This document shows, piece by piece, positions 1 through 10,500 of a stretch of 64,000 nt of DNA. Position 1 is the stretch's first letter, and each line of letters begins with the position of its first letter. This DNA is from Nymphalis io (Eukaryota; Arthropoda; Insecta; Lepidoptera; Nymphalidae). The notes under the pieces were generated by a model. The model saw nothing but the letters and a program-made list of their open reading frames with translations. It had not been told where the DNA came from and made no database searches. Location: contig NC_065895.1 in assembly GCF_905147045.1 (NCBI RefSeq), positions 2,175,001 through 2,239,000 of the forward strand, read 5' to 3'. Made by a program: the position numbers and the translations under genes.

Positions 1-540
1 ATTCTATAAAAAAAATACCAATCGAAGAGGGAGTAAAGATAAACAAATCTTAGATTGACAAATTCCATACGATTTGCTTATAATTAATATACATTTATAT
101 ATATTTATTTATTTTAATTTTACCTATAAAGTTTACGATAACAACGCACAACAAACGTCGACAAACGCAATTTTTTCACGAATCCATAATAAAGACCATA
201 GATTAATAAAGATTTCAATTCAATGTCTGAGTTGTTTCTTTGTCTTTATTCCTCCTGTTGTTTTTATTAGACTACATTATTACATGTATGTGTGTGTGTG
301 TATGCATGTATGTATGTGCCATGTGAGAAGTGGTATGAGGGCTTACTTATAATGCCTGAATGAATAATGATAAAACGAATCGGACTGTATTAATAATAAG
401 CATTAAATTTTCATTATTTATTTATTCCGTAAACTAGTCATTATATTACAATTGAATGAACAAAAACGAACGTTTTGTTTGAGAAAATTTATTATACATG
501 TAATAAGTTTGTTTGGAAGACTGACTCGATCGACTGATGA
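1..540. other. AT-rich stretch, no gene seen
   Basis: Presumably HIRA intron. The only structure seen is a short imperfect TG/TATG microsatellite around 283-317. No exon or known repeat was recognised. Confidence 0.5.
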
Positions 541-903
541 CCGCCTCGTTGGTCTATTGGCTTGATGTAAGGCCCCAGATCCGGAGGTCCTGGGTTCAAT
601 CCCCAGGTCGTGCCAATAAAAATTTTTGGGTTTTTCTGTTAGAAAATTCTCAGTAGCAGCTCAGAGTTTGGAAATTGGAAGTGTGTACACTCCCGTGCCT
701 CGGAAAGCATGTAAAGCCGTTGGTCCTGCTCCTGAACTCTTTCCGGTCGTATCGGATTGCCGTCCCACCGGACTATAAGAGTTAGGGAATAGAGAGTGCA
801 TCTGTGTTTGCGCACACACTTGTGTACTATAACATCTCCTGCGCAGTTGGCTAATCTCTCTTGCGGTTGGTCGCCGTGGCCGAAATCGGTCTGGAGGACA
901 TTA
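541..903 (+). mobile_element. tRNA-derived SINE, family A, near full length
   Basis: The head resembles a tRNA, with an A box in GGTCTATTGGC and a B box GGGTTCAATCC. The body is nearly identical to the copy at 31973-32337, ending GGTCTGGAGGACAT. There is no A-rich tail; the end runs into ATTATTATTTA. No clear target-site duplication is seen here. Confidence 0.85.
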
Positions 904-1458
904 TTATTTAGTTAGTTTATTGAAACAAAAACTAAAGTTGTTGCTCTGTAAAGAGAAATTTATTAGTTTATATATCATATTACAAATTACTTTTGCAAAC
1001 AAAGTGTAAGTACAAATTATAATCATTAGCTAACCTGTAAAGAGAAAAAACATAAAAAGCTATTGCTTCAAATATTTTTTTACAACCTGAAATGTTTATT
1101 ATGTTTAAAAAAAACGTCGCTAACATTTTATTATACAAAGCCAGCGTGAATTTCTTTAATTATAGAATGACACATGACACATGACATGGTGCAAAGTGTT
1201 GCCACAATAGATAATACTTTGACGTATTATGTCGAAGTTAATGCACGGGCAATTTAAATTTAACGAAGAGCCCAAAGAGCTTTAGCTTTTAGATCATTTA
1301 CATACATATCAGAGCTTCAAAAGGTTGAATGGACAAAATGGAATGAGCCCTTGCGCGAGTGGGTAACATCGGGTCATAAATGAATTATTCTTCACTTACC
1401 ATCAGGTGACCCAGGCGCGCCTGCCTTTCTGCAATAACAATAAACATAATGTCCCCAG
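904..1458. other. Probable HIRA intron
   Basis: AT-rich and without recognised exons. A fragment of the family D repeat tail (CTTACCATCAGGTGACCC) lies at about 1395-1412, shortly before the first visible HIRA exon. Confidence 0.5.
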
Positions 1459-1575
1459 GGTCCCCGGTGACGTGCATCGCGTGCGACGCGCGCTGGGCGT
1501 GCGTGTCGTGCGCGGACGGCGCCCTGCACGTGTGGAGGCTCGCCCGCGCACCCGCACGCGCGCTGCCGCACCTCG
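1459..1575 (+). CDS. Hira: HIRA exon a (first seen in window)
   Basis: The acceptor CCCCAG ends at 1458 and the donor is GTCGGT at 1576. The donor choice is fixed by phase: one base is left over and joins CG of the next exon. The exon encodes SPVTCIACDARWACVSCADG and then LHVWRL, a WD-repeat-like strand. It is very GC-rich against an AT-rich flank. Confidence 0.9.
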
Positions 1576-4500
1576 GTCGGTGACACCCTACACTCCGCCC
1601 GACCCGACATACAACACGACCTCACACAACATACTACACCATAAGACACGACACACAGTAACAGCCTGTTAATGTCCCACTGCTGGGCTAAGGCCTCCTC
1701 TCCCTTTTTGCGGAGAAGGTTTGGAGCTTATTCCACCACGCTTCTCCAATGCGGGTTGGTAGAATACACGTGTGACAAAATTTGTTGATGAAAATTCAGC
1801 GGTGCTTGGCCTGGTTGAACCCACTATCATCGGTTAAGATTCGTGCGTTCTAACCACTAGGCCATCTAGATACTAGGATATTTAGACTTTTTGTGTCATG
1901 TCAGTGAAAAATTCAATCCATAATCATTTACTGATGACTTGACCGACCTTTACAGGCTGTTATAAAAGTTCAAACTTTAGCGTAACATAACATACAACTC
2001 CTAATTCGTTCTAGCGCTTCCGTCTCAAGCGGCCAAAATGACTCTGTCCGGGGACACGCTGGCGGTGGTGACCACGTCCGCGGAGCTCGCCATATGGGAC
2101 TTGTCCGCTGCCACGTGCCTCGTACGACCGCTTTGCTTTAGGAATCTACTCTCGCATGGTGGTAAGAATTTATCTTATAGTTTTTCATATATGATTTAAA
2201 AAAAATAGTAACTGTCTACATATGTCCCACTGCTGGACTAAGGCTTTCTCTTCTTTTGAGAAGAAGATGTGGAGCTTATTACACCACGCTGTTTTAATGC
2301 GGGTAATGGTGTATATGCATTTGGCATGAAATGTGAAAAAAATCTATCACAAGATTTATATATACAAATAAGGCACTTGAAAAATTAATATTAAGGTTAT
2401 CGTTATATGTATATGATTAGACACGTTTAAAATATATACTTGAAAATAAAGTAAAAGTAACACAATGAAATCATTTATCTATTTTAATTTTTTTTTTTTT
2501 ATAGAATAGGTAGACGGACGAGCATATGGGCCACCTGATAGTAAGTGGTCACCAAACGCCCTTAGACATTGGCATTGTAAGAAATGTCAACCATCGCTTA
2601 CATAGCCAATGCGCCACCAACCTTGGGAACTAAGATTTTATGTCCCTTGTGCCTGTAATTACACTAGCTCACTCACCCTTCAAACCGGAACACAATAATA
2701 TCAAGTATTGTTGTTTTGCAGTAGAATATCTGATGAGTGGGTGGTACCCAGACGAGCTTGCACAAAGCCCTACCACCAGTAGAATATATGAATAGGATAG
2801 ATTTATTTGTTGTGTGTCTAAAGTCTGTATGAAAAACTTAGATATAATTGTTTTGACAGCAGCTCACTTCCTTAATTTCAATATTTTTTAATAAATATTT
2901 ATTGTATTGTTATGTTTTATATTTTTATTAATCATATTCGTTAAGTTTATGCTATTATAGTCCATAGTTTATTTATCAATAGTATCTTATTTTAATTGCA
3001 TTTTTTTCAGTCACAGTAACTAATTGTTCTCTACTTGAGGACGGCAACCCAATGATCTCACTCAGCAATGGAAAAAGTTACATCTATTGCAAAAAGTTAT
3101 GCGCATGGTAAGGCTTTCTAGTACATATAAATTAATGGAAATCAATTACATTAAATTTATGTATTGTAAATGTGTAATAAACTATAATAACAAAAATAGC
3201 AAATGTTACAGAATATTAACATGCCTCCTTCCCATGTCGGGACTGCGACTTTTACTAAGTAGCCCGGCAGAGCCTAAACGTGTGGTGCCGTGCGCAGGGT
3301 GGTGTGGGCGGACGCGGGCGACCCGGTGCGGCGCGCGGGGGGCGGCGCGGGGCCGCGCGCGCCCAGCCGCGCCCGCGCGCCCGCGCACGTGCCCGCACTG
3401 CGCACGCACCCGTACGTACCCACGGGCGCATGTGTCCTATTCTTCACTTTTCTTTATATCCTTTTTTATAAAAAAACTAATATAAAGTAGTACATTATAC
3501 ATAATAATAATGTTCAAATGTAGAGTCGCTGATTGTTGCTGATATATCTAATCTGACATTACTTTTTTAAACGTTAATTAAAGACCGAAAACAACTCTGG
3601 CGATAAGCGTTTGTTAAGTTTATCTGTCATATTCAACTGAAATAAAAATAAAGCGGTATAATAGCATCATAAATGCAACGCTATCTCATCTATAAGAAAA
3701 AAAAAAAAAACAAAAGTTTAAAAAACTAGCTATGCTTCCCGGTTTCCATTGATAATCTAATAGCGCTGTGACAATAAATGTATTACTGATTTGTTAATCT
3801 TCATTATAATATATCACCCGTGCTCCAGCCGCTCGAAGGCGCTGTCGGGCGCGGCTCGCAGCTGGCTGGAGGCGCAGGTGGCGGCCTGCCTGCACCTGCG
3901 TCTGCCCACCGACTACCGACATTGGTTCGTGGCGCTATTCGACCACCTCGTCCACCATGGTAACTTGCTTTACATACATTATTATTTAAAAAATTAAATG
4001 ATCTTTATGTAAGTAAACTTTTGTATATAATTTTGAATCGGCATGTTAATAATACATTTATTAAATTCAATGTAAATATAACTTTAGAATGTAATTGATA
4101 CCTAAAAAAAAAATTGTTATTTTTTTCTACAAAATAATTATGCCTAACTCACACATCACTATTAATTTATTAATAAAAAAATTGTTAGGTCATTTCAGAA
4201 TATTAAAATATATTAAATTATACAGGAACAGAAGAGCAGTTAAGAAACATATTGGATGACTTGCTCGGGCCGAGTCACTGCACGTCTACTCCTAAGAAAT
4301 GGCAGAATACGATACTGGTAATCATTAAATATAAAAAATAAAATTATAAAAAGATTGCATCGGCCGGGAATCGAACCCGGGCCGCCCGCGTGGCAGGCGA
4401 GCATTCTACCACTGAACCACCGATGCTTGGATGGTTTTGTGAAAATATGGATTAGATGTTTCGTATTTAGTAAATATATAGTTAAATTTTATAAATAATA

Positions 4501-4994
4501 TTTGTTAAAATTCTTATAATTGAAATACGTGCTAATATTGCTATATATTTTTTGCTCTCGTAACAATATTTATTTAACTACGTGACTATAATATATTACT
4601 CAACGTTGTAATATTACAAAGATTATCATTTTAATGAGGTTTTTTTTAAGTCAAATAATTTACTAGATTTACTCACTTCATCACTCATTATATTAGGATC
4701 TACTCCGCAAAAACTCTTTATGCGTTACATAGCTCAGTTATTGAAAGGTGACTATTATAACATTATGCTGCCAACAACTTGAGCAGCTACGATTCAAAGT
4801 CAAAGGGGGGTAAGACCATATATATAAATGAATCTACTTATAGTTTGTAAATTTGATTCCAGGGCCTAAAGAAGCACGATATCCTAGAGGAGCTGCTGGC
4901 GCTTCTGGTGCGGCAGCTGCAGTGGCAGCGCCTGTACGCCGAGTACGCCGACCAGCTCGCCCGCCTGGCCGGCGCCGTGCTCAACGGGCACTAG
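1459..4994 (+). CDS. Hira: Histone chaperone HIRA, C-terminal exons (5' end outside window)
   Basis: HIRA is the WD-repeat subunit of the complex that deposits histone H3.3 in nucleosomes independently of replication, in the nucleus. Seven exons are seen: 1459-1575, 2015-2161, 3011-3107, 3298-3411, 3829-3959, 4226-4317 and 4863-4994 (stop TAG 4992-4994). All introns are GT-AG and all phases agree, giving 275 codons plus stop. The product runs from the last WD-like strands (VTCIACDARWACVSCADG, then TSAELAIWDLS) into the conserved C-terminal Hira domain (SLSNGKSYIYCKKL; AQVAACLHLRLPTDYRHWF; QLRNILDDLLGP) and ends GLKKHDILEELLALLVRQLQ. These blocks follow recalled human HIRA in order. The exon at 3298-3411 encodes a very GC-rich Ala/Arg/Pro stretch that is poorly conserved. 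The N-terminal WD40 propeller must lie left of the window. Identification is from remembered family sequence, not a search. Confidence 0.93.
1656..1868 (-). mobile_element. SINE family B, shortened copy in HIRA intron
   Basis: Read on the - strand it begins with the tRNA-like head (GATGGCCTAGTGGTTAGAACG) and ends ACAGGCTGTTACTG, like the copies at 6176 and 7273. The middle (the ATTCATCTCGTGCTTGACGG block) is deleted. The B box is decayed. Confidence 0.8.
2015..2161 (+). CDS. Hira: HIRA exon b
   Basis: The acceptor TTCTAG ends at 2014 and the donor GTAAGA starts at 2162. The exon encodes MTLSGDTLAVVTTSAELAI followed by WDLSAATCLV, matching the segment of HIRA that ends the propeller-like part. 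Confidence 0.92.
2221..2305 (-). mobile_element. SINE family B, 3' fragment
   Basis: It matches only the 3' third of family B (CCGCATT...AGCAGTGGGACATA), diverged, in a HIRA intron. Confidence 0.7.
2488..2797 (-). repeat. Family D repeat (LINE-tail-like) in HIRA intron
   Basis: Starting with a T-run at about 2488 it reads, as the complement, GTAGGGCTTTGTGCAAGCTC ... CTTACTATCAGGTGGCCCAT ... TATAAAAAAA. The same sequence recurs at 5533, 6710, 27165, 39490, 41905 and 49541. The A-rich 3' end and variable 5' ends fit a retroposed element. Confidence 0.8.
3011..3107 (+). CDS. Hira: HIRA exon c
   Basis: The acceptor is a long pyrimidine tract ending CAG at 3010; the donor GTAAGG starts at 3108. 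The exon encodes VTVTNCSLLEDGNPMISLSN then GKSYIYCKKLCAW, with the first base of V supplied by the previous exon. The SLSNGKSY block is a strong HIRA signature. Confidence 0.93.
3298..3411 (+). CDS. Hira: HIRA exon d (GC-rich, variable)
   Basis: The acceptor TGCGCAG ends at 3297. The donor GTACGT at 3412 is chosen because it leaves two bases, as the next exon needs. It encodes WVVWADAGDPVRR and then an Ala/Arg/Pro/Gly-rich run. The stretch is weakly conserved in the family, so the donor is the least certain splice site of the gene. Confidence 0.78.
3829..3959 (+). CDS. Hira: HIRA exon e
   Basis: The acceptor CTCCAG ends at 3828 and the donor GTAACT starts at 3960. It encodes ARSWLEAQVAACLHLRLPT then DYRHWFVALFDHLVHH, equivalent to the ENQVAAAMLLGSPEEYRYWL region of human HIRA. 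Confidence 0.93.
4226..4317 (+). CDS. Hira: HIRA exon f
   Basis: The acceptor ATACAG ends at 4225 and the donor GTAATC starts at 4318. It encodes TEEQLRNILDDLLGPSHCTS then TPKKWQNTIL, matching the RELLGPVHSSAAQWESSIL segment of HIRA. Confidence 0.93.
4356..4426 (-). tRNA. tRNA-Gly (anticodon GCC), inside a HIRA intron, antisense
   Basis: Reading the - strand, a 71-nt cloverleaf begins GCATCGG and ends CCGATGC plus discriminator A (4356), with a perfect 7-bp acceptor stem. The A box (TGGTTCAGTGG) and B box (GGTTCGATTCC) are intact. The anticodon loop CTGCCAC has anticodon GCC and a five-pair stem. A run of five T on the - strand (4348-4352) just downstream is a suitable Pol III terminator. 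No intron and no broken pair are seen. It sits in the intron between the last two HIRA coding exons, transcribed against HIRA. Confidence 0.96.
4863..4994 (+). CDS. Hira: HIRA last coding exon
   Basis: The acceptor TTCCAG ends at 4862. It encodes GLKKHDILEELLALLVRQLQ and ends at TAG 4992-4994. This is the conserved C-terminal helix region of HIRA. The ATTAAA at 5175-5180 is a possible poly(A) signal for a short 3' UTR. Confidence 0.93.
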   Translation, partial: GLKKHDILEELLALLVRQLQWQRLYAEYADQLARLAGAVLNGH

Positions 4995-5006
4995 CGACCG
5001 CGCTTG

Positions 5007-5082
5007 GTGCGCGCTCTGTGCGCGCTCTGTGCGCGCTCTGTGTGCGCTCTGTGCGCGCTCTGTGTGCGCTCTGTGTGCGCTC
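5007..5082. repeat. 11-bp minisatellite just after the HIRA stop
   Basis: Nearly seven copies of an 11-bp unit, GTGCGCGCTCT or its variant GTGTGCGCTCT, start 13 bases past the HIRA stop. A run of nine G follows (5083-5091). It would lie in the HIRA 3' UTR. Confidence 0.9.
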
Positions 5083-5532
5083 GGGGGGGGGAGGCGTGGT
5101 GGAAATATATACACGGACGTTGGACGAAGATATTCTGAAAATATTGTACTTGATATATATTTTTTTCTCGGTTTATTAAAAACATATCGAGTCGTACAGC
5201 TATATGCTAAGCAGTATGTGGCTAAGACACTCGAAGCTAACATGTAAAGTTTAAGAATCGCAGACATGTTATTGTGTTATAACAACGGCATTACTTTAAA
5301 TAGAATTAAGTGAATATTTTTTTGGAATGTGTTTAAGTATAATGTATGGAGAACATTTATTCGCGTAGGTGCCATTTGAACAAGAACTCTTCAATTTCCA
5401 TTTAATGACAATTTGATTTTTTCTATAAGTGAGCCGATGCTCCAATTATAATGCTTCTTGGATATAAAGACAATGCCAGAAACTTGAACTCAACTTGAAA
5501 AGTTGAGTGAGTGTAAAGCTTTGAGAGAATTT

Positions 5533-5902
5533 AATGGTGGTAGGGCGTCGTACAAGCCCATATGGGTAGGTACCACCCACTCATCGGGTATTCCACTGCC
5601 AGACAGCAATACATAGTATTGTCGTGGTCCATGTAACTACAGGTAAAATGAACATACCATTTTAATGTCAAGATTGGTTGTGCATTGGTGATGTAATGAA
5701 TGGTAATATGCCAGCGCCAATGTAATTACAGCGTGAGTTAGTCAGTGTAATTACAGACATAACGGACATGACATCTTAGGTCCCAAGGTTGGTGGCGCAT
5801 TGGCGATGTAAGCGATGGTTAACATTTCTTACAATGCGAAAGTCTATGGGCGTTGGTGACCACTTACAATATACGCGTCCGAATACCTATACTATAAAAA
5901 AA
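5533..5902 (+). repeat. Family D repeat, longest copy
   Basis: It begins TGGTGGTAGGGCGTCGT and ends in TATACTATAAAAAAAA. It has an extra central segment (about 5640-5750) in which the GTGTAATTACAG block is present more than once, so an internal duplication or a nested copy is likely. Confidence 0.78.
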
Positions 5903-6130
5903 ACGAAAGTGAGTTTGTTTGTTTACGTTTTAACTATTCAACCGGTCGTCATGAAATTTCGTCATGAAAATCAGGGTGCGAAAAAGAGCATAACGTATCA
6001 AATTAAGAACTAGACCCTTCTGACCCTTTAACAGTTAATATTAAAGTTATTAGTTACTTTCATCGCCGGCGATGAAAGTAACTTCAATATTAAGTATAAG
6101 TTGCGTTAAGTTATTTCTTTTATTTTAATA
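5903..6130. repeat. Helitron-like leader fragment and 32-bp perfect palindrome
   Basis: The sequence at 5905-5990 (GAGTTTGTTTGTTTACG, then ACTATTCAACCGGTCGTCATG) has the look of the 5' part of lepidopteran non-autonomous elements also seen near 20230, 46140 and 48490. At 6052-6067 and 6068-6083 two 16-bp arms form a perfect palindrome centred on GCCGGC. Confidence 0.5.
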
Positions 6131-6172
6131 TTCCATGATATATAATATAAGTTCCATGATATGTAATATAAG
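6131..6172 (+). repeat. 21-bp tandem duplication
   Basis: Two adjacent 21-bp units (6131-6151 and 6152-6172), TTCCATGATAT followed by A/G TAATATAAG, differ at one base. It lies just before a SINE head at 6176. Confidence 0.85.
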
Positions 6173-6175
6173 AAA

Positions 6176-6478
6176 GTCGAGATGGCCTAGTGGTTAGAAC
6201 GCGTGAATCTTAACCGATGATCGTGGGTTCAAACCCGGGCAAGCACCACTGAATTTTCATGTGCTTAATTTGTGTTTATAATTCATCTCGTGCTTGACGG
6301 TGAAGGAAAACATCGTGAGGAAACCTGCATGTGTCTAATTTCATTGAAATTCTGTCACATGTGTATTCTACCAACCCGCATTGGAGCAGCGTGGTAAAAT
6401 AAGCTCCAAACCTTCTCCTCAAAAGGGAGAGGAGGCCTTAGCCCAGCAGTGGGACATTAACAGGCTGTTACTGTATAT
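6176..6478 (+). mobile_element. SINE family B, full length
   Basis: The tRNA-derived head has A box TGGCCTAGTGG and B box GGGTTCAAACC. The body is conserved with the copies at 7273, 28588 and 56182, and the 3' end is GACATTAACAGGCTGTTACT. It resembles the SINE type known from Heliconius as Metulj; that name is from memory and unverified. Confidence 0.88.
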
Positions 6479-6709
6479 AATATAAAAGTTAAATTCAAAC
6501 TGAAATGATATTTGGCTTTTGAAATCCATTCGAAAATGTCTGTATTTACTTATTTATTGTACAACACATATTATATAATGTGCAAAAGGAGGCTTTCGGG
6601 CTTAAAAGCAAAAAAAAAAAGATTGTTTGTACAGCCTATCCAATCACAGGAGGAGTAAAGGCAAAGAAAAAACCTTAACACGTGGGAGGTGTCAGTGTCC
6701 TAGCCAAGT

Positions 6710-7011
6710 TTTACTGGTGGTAGAGCTTTGTGCAAGCTCGTCTGGATAGGTGCCACCCACTCATTAGATGTTCTACCAAGTACTGCAAAACAGCAGTACT
6801 TGGTATTGTTGTGTTCCGATTTGAAGGGTGAGTGAGCCAGTGTAATTACAGGCACAAGGGACATAACATATTAGTTCCCAAGGTTGGTGGCGCATTGGTG
6901 ATGTAAGCGATGGTTACATTTCTTACAATGCCAATGTATATGGGCGTTGCTGACCACTTACCATCAGGTGACCCATATGCTCATCCGCTTTCCTACTCTA
7001 TAAAAAAAAAA
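6710..7011 (+). repeat. Family D repeat, well-preserved copy
   Basis: It runs from ACTGGTGGTAGAGCTTTGTG to CTACTCTATAAAAAAAAAA. The order of blocks is the same as at 2488 (reversed) and 49541 (reversed). Confidence 0.85.
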
Positions 7012-7272
7012 ATAAGTCTCACACAGTCATATTGAATCGAAATGATATTGGCCGAGATCTTGGCTCTTTAATAATCTATTGTATTAATAAGGGATTCGTG
7101 AAAAAATTGCATTTTGAATGTCAGCGAAATCATTATCGGACTTTTCAGAGTAAAATTAAAATTGCTCTAAAGTATATAAGTGAAATAGTGTTCAGTTAAA
7201 TAAAAAAATCTTAATCAAGAGCTGTTTGTTGTGCATAATAAAGCGGAGTTATTATAAAATCGCATGTAAAAA

Positions 7273-7569
7273 GCCGAGATGGCCTAGTGGTTAGAACGCG
7301 TGAATCTTAACCGATGATCGTGGGTTCAAACCCGGGCAAGCACCACTGAATTTTCATGTGCTTAATTTGTGTTTATAATTCATCTCGTGCTTGACGGTGA
7401 AGGTAAACATCGTGAGGAAACCTGCATGTGTCTAATTTCATTGAAATTCTGCCACATGTGTATTCTACCAACCCGCATTGGAGCAGCGTGGTGGAATAAG
7501 CTCCAAATCTCCTCAAAGGAAGAGGAGGCGTTAGCCCAGCTGTGGGACATTAACAGGCTGTTATTGTAT
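7273..7569 (+). mobile_element. SINE family B, full length
   Basis: It begins GCCGAGATGGCCTAGTGG and ends CAGGCTGTTATTGT, nearly identical to 6176-6478 over most of its length. Box A and box B are intact. Confidence 0.88.
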
Positions 7570-10500
7570 ATTGTTATGTAAATGTAAGGTTTGTTTATCT
7601 TTACTCCTTCGATCAACTCTCGGTGTGTTGTAAAACTTCCATGTATAATTTTTATAACATACTAAAATGAACCACGGCTTATTTACTCAATTTGCTCATG
7701 GGGTCTTTGACAATAGCTTCTCTATTATGTAATAGGAATATTTCTCGTGATATATTAACATAGAATATAAGATACTATGCCAGGTTTCAATCCATCCAGT
7801 GAGATCGACAAGTGTGCAAAGACAGAATGCAAAGTGTGCAAAAAGTTTTGACAACTTTTTATTGAGTTTTTGTATCCACAATATTCAACACCTTATAATA
7901 ATATCCTATAACTGTGTATAGATTTGCTGCTGTTTAATAAAGTATTAAAATGTTATAACATGAAATAGCAGCTATATAGCTGCTATAATTAAAGTATATT
8001 ACTTTAATATAAATTTTACTAATTTACTTAATTCACTTTATTAATTACAATTAATTTCATTTATAGTTTTTTAATGTAAGCAATTTTATGTTGATATAAA
8101 TGGAAAATATATTTTTTTTATTCCAATATTTAAAAAAATATTGCATGTAACTCAGCACGTGATATAAGTGAAATACTTGTGCGTCAGAAACGTTCACACA
8201 AACGTTATGAACGGAAACGTTACATTTAAATTCAACCTTGAAATTATACTTCAAATGCGACCAAAGTTTCACTTTAAAAATGTTTAGGACATTGTAAATG
8301 GTATGAATTGTTCAGGTTAGTGTTTAAACGTTCGTGATTTACATAATTACTTGTTCGATTAAATTTTACGACATTTTTATGTCCTAACTAATTTTATATT
8401 GTCTGTGGAATATTCAACCATTAATGAATATATTTAGAATTACAATGTAATATAAATTCATAAATGTATTGAGAAATGTCCAGTATTTAATTTAATCACA
8501 TTTCAATTTTGGACAAATCGTTTTCGGATTATATAAATAAATAAAGGAAAGTACCGTGTCTATAGCCTTTTGCAATAATTAAAAAGTAAGGATGAGTAAA
8601 GACAAATAAACATCTTTGAAATTGAATAAATGTGATAGCATAGACTATAGAAGATAGATAGAATAATCTATGGTCCTTGTATGGAAAAATGGCCTTTTGA
8701 ATGTCTACAAAGTTGTAATATCATGAATTTGAAAATAAAATTAAAGTGGAATACTGTTGTATCATAAATAAAGATATATTAATCTAATAACTATTTGTTC
8801 TTGATTATTATATCTTTCTAAATATTGTTTATATTTACTCGTTTGGAATAGAGTATAAATGGTCAATGATTTGCGATTATGTTTGAGTATGAAATCAGTC
8901 AGTTTTATTACTCAAACTCAGATTATATAATTGTATTACTACTACCCTGGTGGTAGGTAGCATTACCAAAAATTGGTCTAAAAATCTCATCTAAATCACA
9001 TTTTGTTTGCAATTTAATGTGTAATTTTATATAATGTGATTTGAGAAATATGGAATGCAATTGATCGTTCAAGCAAAGTTGTGTTCATATCAATTCTTAT
9101 GATAATAAGCAATTTAATATTAGTCTGCATGTATATAGCAATAAAATTATTAAGAGGATAAAATATATTATCTGTTTTTATTATATTCCTTCACCGTTGT
9201 GAGTTAAAAAGACAAAAGCTGTCAAACCAAGTATTCGTTTAGAAATTTCAGCTACCCATAACATTGTAAAATTTATATAAATATAATCAATAATTTAAAA
9301 TAAGTTTATGATATATATATATTTATATATCATCGTATTTGTCATAATGTGTTAATTAAATAAATATTATTACGTCGTAAGTTATTGTAGAATATGACAT
9401 TGTGATTATAGTATTAGTTAACAGTAATTGAAATATCGATGTCAATCCTAAGTTTCTAAACTGTAAAGACATCGTCGCTAATCGAAAGAGTTTGTGCTAA
9501 GTAAGATTGTAAAACTTATGCAGCTAAAGTCACGTGTAACCAAATAGGTAGCACTACGTAAAAATCAATTCAACCGCTAGATGTCGCTGTGTGATTCTTC
9601 TTAAAAGTTTATGTTCATTTGCAATTTATTATGTAACTGACAACTGGAAATAAATAACGGTTTTTTTATTATAATTTTAAATTATCGATATATTTTAAAA
9701 GAAAATGAGTGTCTCTACAAGTAGAGACACTCTCAAAACTCGCATTTATGTTGTTTATTAAATGTTGCATTAGAATTAAAGTTAACTAAAAATTTGTTAA
9801 TGATGCAAATAATAAGAGTTCGGCATAAGTCTCGGTAGAAATATATATATTCCTTATTCAATTATGAATATACATTTTTTTTAGATTAAATATCGAACTG
9901 ATATTCAAATCAAGCAGCCGACATGACGAAATTTAGATTAAAATACATGTCCATGATAATATTTTATGTGTTATATTAAATATTGCTCTATAAAATATTA
10001 TATTTTAATCCACATAATTATTTTGTTTTGTTTTATTTACGTAAAACTTATTATCAGTTTTATTTTGTGTTTCAAAATTCTTTTATCCGCCTATCATAGT
10101 AATTAGTATCAATACTTTTATCCAAGAATGTATTTTAGTCATGTTTATAATAAATATGAATAAAAAAATATTGATTTTTTATAATAGATAGTCTATCAAA
10201 ATATATTGAATAATTCTAAGGAAAACGTAACGTAATTACAGTGTAATCATAGTATCGAACTCGCTTGGAAACTGCCTTTTTTTAATTTTATATGTAATTG
10301 ATTACAATTTAGATATAAGTGCATGATTTGGTTGTGATGTGATTTCGTTTGTAAATGTCTTTAGGGCACAATTATATATAATTGTATGAATATTAAATGT
10401 GATTTTAAATATAAATTTGAATAATTTTCATCAACGTAAAGTTATTCAAGTTTCTTTTTATTAGATAACATTTTTTTGGCAATTTAAAGGTTGACCTTAA

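Noticed and set aside
1392..1649. Open frame on the - strand opposite a HIRA exon
   Set aside because: It lies opposite the HIRA exon at 1459-1575 and results from its GC-rich codons; the + strand gives a recognisable HIRA segment with proper splice sites.
4884..5267. Open frames on both strands over the HIRA end and minisatellite
   Set aside because: The 11-bp repeat is not a multiple of three, so it gives long open frames in several phases; the only recognised protein is the HIRA C-terminus.
6181..6240. tRNA-like sequences in SINE heads (6176, 7273, 28588, 31973, 52542, 56182)
   Set aside because: They have A and B boxes but no matching acceptor stem and continue into SINE bodies, so they are not tRNA genes.
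7369..7581. Open frames of about 70-80 codons inside SINE B copies (also 18673, 28798, 32075, 35550, 56279)
   Set aside because: They are chance open frames in tRNA-derived SINEs, which do not encode protein.
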